From Annona cherimola (Eukaryota; Streptophyta; Magnoliopsida; Magnoliales; Annonaceae): a DNA stretch of 64,000 nt. Numbering within the stretch: position 1 is the first letter of the stretch; every line of letters begins with the position of its first letter. This document shows positions 59,880-64,000 of the stretch, piece by piece. The translations under genes and the position numbers were made by a program. Location of the stretch: contig CM059972.1 of NCBI GenBank assembly GCA_030490835.1, positions 13,741,764 to 13,805,763 on the forward strand, in the 5' to 3' direction. The notes under the pieces were generated by a model that saw nothing but the letters and a program-made list of their open reading frames with translations, was not told where the DNA came from and searched no databases.

Positions 59880-60425
59880 AGCAATAACTCATCATCATCC
59901 AATCCTTTTTTATTTAATTTCCTCTTCCGAATCTAATGTAATTAGGCATTTCCCACTAGGATTTCGCCGTTACCTTTAGTACAAACACATTTCTTTCCAA
60001 GTTATGATGAAGACCTGATTCGTTGATCAGTCGTGGCTATAATTTTTATTCTCGCGAGACATAATTACTGTCGTGATCATAATCCCCGGCAGATTTATGT
60101 GTATCACAGCTTCGCGTGCTAACCACCTCTAGGGTTATCTAGATTCTGGATTGGATCGTAGTCGGCGGAGTCATTGGAAAGAAAAAAGGAAAATGATTAA
60201 AAAAAGTATGCCCAAATCCGAAAAAAAAACATTATTTTTATTTTTTCGTCGACTACAGCATACAATTTTCTATTTTATTAAAAATATATTTCTTTAGTTT
60301 TTCTTTTACTTTACAATCGAATTTTATTGTTAAAGTTCATTCGGCAAAAGTTTTCGCTATTATTTTTATCATTCCATACTAATTTAAGGAGTTTTCAATG
60401 GCTCCGAGGTTTTCTTGGGTAGTAC
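59880..60425. other. No feature recognised
   Basis: Mixed composition with 'tcgtgatcataatccccggc' near 60072; no open frame of note and no element ends. Confidence 0.3.
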
Positions 60426-60655
60426 AACACTAGGATGTGTTAGAAAATCATAAAAACTTATGGATATGAAACTTTTCCCTTCATACTTCCTTTATTTTAA
60501 TTATTTTTTATACAGCTATTTTAGTTTTCAATTAGTTCTCTACAACTATCTATATAATTACCATATTTATTTTAATTTTTAATTTTATTCTTTCTACTCT
60601 CATCATTATCTCTATGAATACACGTAATATCACTTCTCATGTTTCAAAAAATTTT
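60426..60655 (-). mobile_element. Tourist-like MITE, degenerate
   Basis: Family words in the 32288 orientation ('ttttaattattttttata', 'tctctacaactatct', 'ttattctttctactc'). Its right end runs directly into another copy. Confidence 0.5.
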
Positions 60656-60659
60656 TATA

Positions 60660-61415
60660 TTAAGGGAATGTTAAGAGAACTTTTAAATAAAAAGTTTTTT
60701 GCGCAAAAATTTTGAAAATAAGAGAAGTGATGAAATATGATGGGTAGGGGTGGGAATCCAGGCGGGTCAGGGTGTGCCCAACCCTGACTCTTCTTTTCAA
60801 AAATCTTATTTAACCCTTATTTTATACCGGGTCGGGACAAGGTCGGTTTGATCCTTATTTTTTTCTACTAAGTCTTAGGACAAAATTCGGATCGGTATCA
60901 GGTCAACGGGTTGGGTAAAAAACTGCGGGTCAAGTAAGAAGTTTTTAAAAATTTATAAAACTATCAAGTATAAAGACAAATTTATATTAAATTTAACTAC
61001 TATATGCTTGAATCTATTATTAATCAGTCAAAGTAAATATAAATAATTAAATAAAACATGAATATTAGTATTGAATGAGGTTTTTCTTTTTAATGTAAAA
61101 TATCAGAAAACGGGTCAGCAGGTAGGTCCGCCCCGACCTGCCTTTCTTTAAAATCATCAAAAAACCGACCCACCCCTGTCGGGTACGCAATCCCGACCCG
61201 CCCCGATTCCCACCCCTATGATAGGGGTAATGATGGAAAGTAAAAAAAATAAAGTTAAAAATAGATAAAGTTGTTATATGGGTGGTCGTGAAGAAATAAT
61301 TGAAAAACAAAATAGTTATATAAGAAAATGTGAAGAAATAATTTAAAAAAGGATAATTGTAGAGTGTAAAAAGGTTTAAATTGAAAAATTTTAGATGAAA
61401 ATTTTTCTTGAATGT
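60660..61415 (+). mobile_element. Tourist-like MITE split by a hAT element
   Basis: The left part 60660..60744 ('aagggaatgttaagagaact') and right part from 61219 ('ggggtaatgatgg', 'aataaagttaaa', 'gaagaaataattgaaaaa') restore the family order in the orientation of 15500 once 60745..61218 is removed. Confidence 0.6.
60745..61218. mobile_element. hAT non-autonomous element nested in a MITE
   Basis: 474 bp, starting TAGGGGTGGGAATCCAGG and ending CGATTCCCACCCCTA, with 'gacccg' subterminal words as in 27331..28056. The flanks atgatggg and tgataggg are an imperfect 8-bp TSD in the 'gatgggtaatgatg' stretch of a Tourist-like MITE. Confidence 0.8.
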
Positions 61416-61843
61416 CACAGAACTGTTTCAAAAATTACTTTTATATTCATAATATTTCATTATAAATTTCCATCATACCTATTCAGTCAAAATAACTGTT
61501 AACTACCTTATTGAAAAGATAATTTTGTCTTTTTAAATTTTTCTCAATTGAACGATTTAACCCTAATGCAATATTTAATCGCTTAACTATCACAAATTAC
61601 TGATTTACTAATATTAATTGAGACGGTTGAAATGTTTCAATCAAGAAATTATGGTCAGGCTAAATTTTCTTTTCAACTGGATAGTTAATAGTTATTTTAC
61701 CTGTACGGGTGTGGTAGGAATTTAGGTAATTAATAGTTATTTTAATTGTAGCGGTATTGTAAGAATTTAGGGTAAAATGTTATAAATAAAATAGAAAATT
61801 TTAAACTGTTGTAATCGTAATAACAATTATGAAAAAATATTAT

Positions 61844-62133
61844 GGGTGTGTTTGGTTAGGAGTAAAACTTTTGATGAAAAGTTATTGAAGTAGAAGTTGT
61901 CAAATTGATAGAAAATGATGTGATATAATAAGAGTAATGATGAGGAGTAAAGAGAACAAAGTTAAAATAGATAGGTTAGTTGTATGGGTAGTTGTGTAGA
62001 AATGATTGAAAAGTAGGGTAGTTTGTATAGGAAAATGTGAAAAAATAATTAAAAAATAGAGTGTTATGAAGATTAAAAAGTTTTGGATTGAAAAGTTTTT
62101 GTTGACATTTTTTTGTGCCAAACAACCGCACCC
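61844..62133 (+). mobile_element. Tourist-like MITE, intact
   Basis: 290 bp, ends GGGTGTGTTTGGTT and AACAACCGCACCC, TSD TAT (61841..61843 and 62134..62136). Very similar to the copy at 15500 in the same orientation. Confidence 0.85.
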
Positions 62134-62766
62134 TATTAGTACAAGAAAGTTTTACTTTACTACGAGCACAAGGTATAAATCTTTGGAGTTTTCCAAATGA
62201 CCCACCGTGACGGGGATCGCCAATCACGTGTCGCAAGCCTGTCACAGACGAGCAGTTAGACGCAGAACTGCGCTTCAACTGACGGTTGCAGCACTGGATT
62301 AAATAATGGGAAATAATAATACGATTAATTTAACATGAGCAGAAACGTTTTAATAGGATCAAAGCATCAGATTTGTTGTAGACAATTTTGATGATGGTCT
62401 AAATTGTTATCGTAAGTTTAATCATACACGAAAGAAAAAGACTATTGGAAAATTGATTTTTGTAAAAAGTGGCTAACATGATTTTTAACCTGGGTTTCAG
62501 GTTATAGTATTGTATCTAGGATCCATTTTTTTAAGTAAAATTTATTGTTTAATCCCATCCATAGATGTTTTTTTTTTTAAAAAATATGTATAGCCCGTAT
62601 TTGCAAAACTTTCCCGAGTGATCCATTTCTACGCGGCCGGTGGGGCGAGGCGAGCTGGCTGCGGCACACGCCTGATTGATTCTCATCCCACGCAGTCGCG
62701 CACATTGATGAATAAGAGATGCATCAATGCAGACAATTTATTAAAATAGATAATACTTAGATATTT

Positions 62767-63176
62767 GGAGCCCAATCCTATGCACCCGGGTGCATTCAGC
62801 CTCAGTGCACCCGGGTGCACTGCACCTATTTTTTTTAAATTTTTTTGAAAATTTTTTCATACAATGGTTAATCTAGGTTTATTTAGCATATGTATCAATT
62901 TTTTCTATTTTTGGAGACTTTTAGATATATTTTTTAGATTTTTAAAAATCAGTGGCATTTTCGGTAATTTAAAATTACGGAAAATGCCACTGATTTTAAA
63001 AAATCTAAAAAATATATCTAAAAATCTTCAAAAATAGTAAAAATTGATACATATGCTAAATAAACCTATATTAACAGCTTCATGAAAAAATTTTAAAAAA
63101 AAAATAAAAAAAAATAGGTGCAGTGCACCCGGGTGCACTGAGGCTGAATGCACCCGGGTGCATAGGATTGGGCTCC
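62767..63176. mobile_element. Near-perfect foldback element with 9-bp TSD
   Basis: 410 bp that is almost wholly one palindrome: the arms of about 200 bp meet at 'taatttaaaatta'. Ends GGAGCCCAATCCTATGCACC and the inverse, each followed by two copies of the small palindrome TGCACCCGGGTGCA. Perfect 9-bp TSD TAGATATTT (62758..62766 and 63177..63185), as Mutator-like elements make. No coding. The high arm identity suggests recent movement or ongoing repair between arms. Confidence 0.9.
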
Positions 63177-63840
63177 TAGATATTTCGCTTATATTTACTA
63201 GATCTCCTTTTATAACTCAATCATTTCCAAATAATTTTTTTCATTTTTCTTAACAAATTATACTGGAACGTGTCTCTATATAAGATAACTCTCTTATAAA
63301 TTGGAACAAATGCTCCCTCAAAATCGAACTCTGGACACCTGATTCTAGAGCTAGAAATGTGAAGCAACTAAACCGAGCCCTTGGTGAGAAGTATTTCGCA
63401 TTGAAAGAAACAGCAAGAGAATCTTCCGTTCATTTTATCATACTATTCTTTCACATTGAATTATCTTTTAATATGCCACACATTTATAATACTGGATTAC
63501 AAGTATAGCATATACTAAGAAATAACAAAATATTTATTAACTTTAAACTTTACTTCTAAAGAAGATATATTGATATCTTTATATAAATCGGAATCTTTAT
63601 CAAATATCTTTCGTACATATTCTTATATATATATATGATGGTAAGCATGTATTTATTTAGAGAAGAATAAAAAATAAAATAGAAATGTAATAAATATGAG
63701 AAGGATAAAGTAAAAATAAGCTAATTATATGGAAAGATGAAAAATAATTAAATATCGAGGTAAAATAGAAAGACTAAGATAATAAGGTATTAATTTTTGC
63801 CTTTACATTCCATTTTTCATTCATCCGTAAGGCAACACAT

Positions 63841-63871
63841 TTTTTTTTTTTTTTTTTTTGATGAAATTAAG
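63841..63871 (-). mobile_element. Tail-only LINE insertion
   Basis: About 20 T followed by 'gatgaaattaa', between GGCAACACATTTT on the left and GCCAACGCATTTT on the right. The 'ttttgatgaaa' edge equals the 3' end of the LINE tail at 9905, so this looks like the last few bases plus poly(A) of the same family, on the - strand. Confidence 0.4.
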
Positions 63872-64000
63872 CCAACGCATTTTGATAGCATAGATTTGAC
63901 GTTCGTTTTCAAGACTTGGGACAAGACATGGGATTGGATATGATCACGTGAGATGAAAAGAAGTGTCGCATTAAAATATTTATATTTCATATAAGTAAAT

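Noticed and set aside
63300..63390. Possible tRNA-like or SINE sequence on the - strand ('agagttcgattttgaggga')
   Set aside because: A B-box-like motif is present, but no cloverleaf forms by eye and no poly(A) tail or TSD was found.

Overview
This is a stretch of a flowering-plant nuclear genome. It is AT-rich, its genes have introns with GT/AG borders, and it is crowded with plant-type transposons: Tourist-like MITEs, hAT, CACTA and Mutator-like foldback elements, and L1-type LINE fragments. I cannot name the species from sequence alone.

The left half (1 to about 33.1 kb) holds a head-to-tail cluster of three GDSL-type esterase/lipase genes, all on the + strand. The first is cut by the window edge, so only its last two exons (512..1104) are present. 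The second runs from 7364 to 22952 (five exons, 364 residues) and has a 10.6-kb third intron full of transposons. The third runs from 28138 to 33087 (five exons, 360 residues) and is compact after its first intron. Exons 2 to 5 are the same length in the two complete genes (131, 234, 256 and 194 nt), and exons 4 and 5 of the first gene also match, so the three are tandem duplicates. All are predicted secreted SGNH hydrolases.

The only other recognisable gene is on the - strand at 34800..37076. It has two exons and encodes a 392-residue, probably plastid-targeted, multi-spanning protein of the UreH/NicO-like nickel-cobalt transporter family.

From 37.1 kb to the end I find no convincing host gene. 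That half is AT-rich DNA with Tourist-like MITEs, several palindromic foldback elements, a LINE 3' fragment with target-site duplications (TSDs), a CACTA deletion derivative, hAT derivatives (one nested in a Tourist-like copy), an LTR-like block with six exact-length 62-bp tandem units, and a few GC-richer islands that remain unexplained.

The most interesting points are: a three-fold tandem repeat that copies the exon 4 splice donor of the second GDSL gene; a family of foldback elements whose ends carry their own small palindromes and which lie against splice sites and gene flanks; a hAT element with a perfect 8-bp TSD in the 5' leader of the third GDSL gene; and a LINE fragment bounded by direct repeats of about 325 bp.
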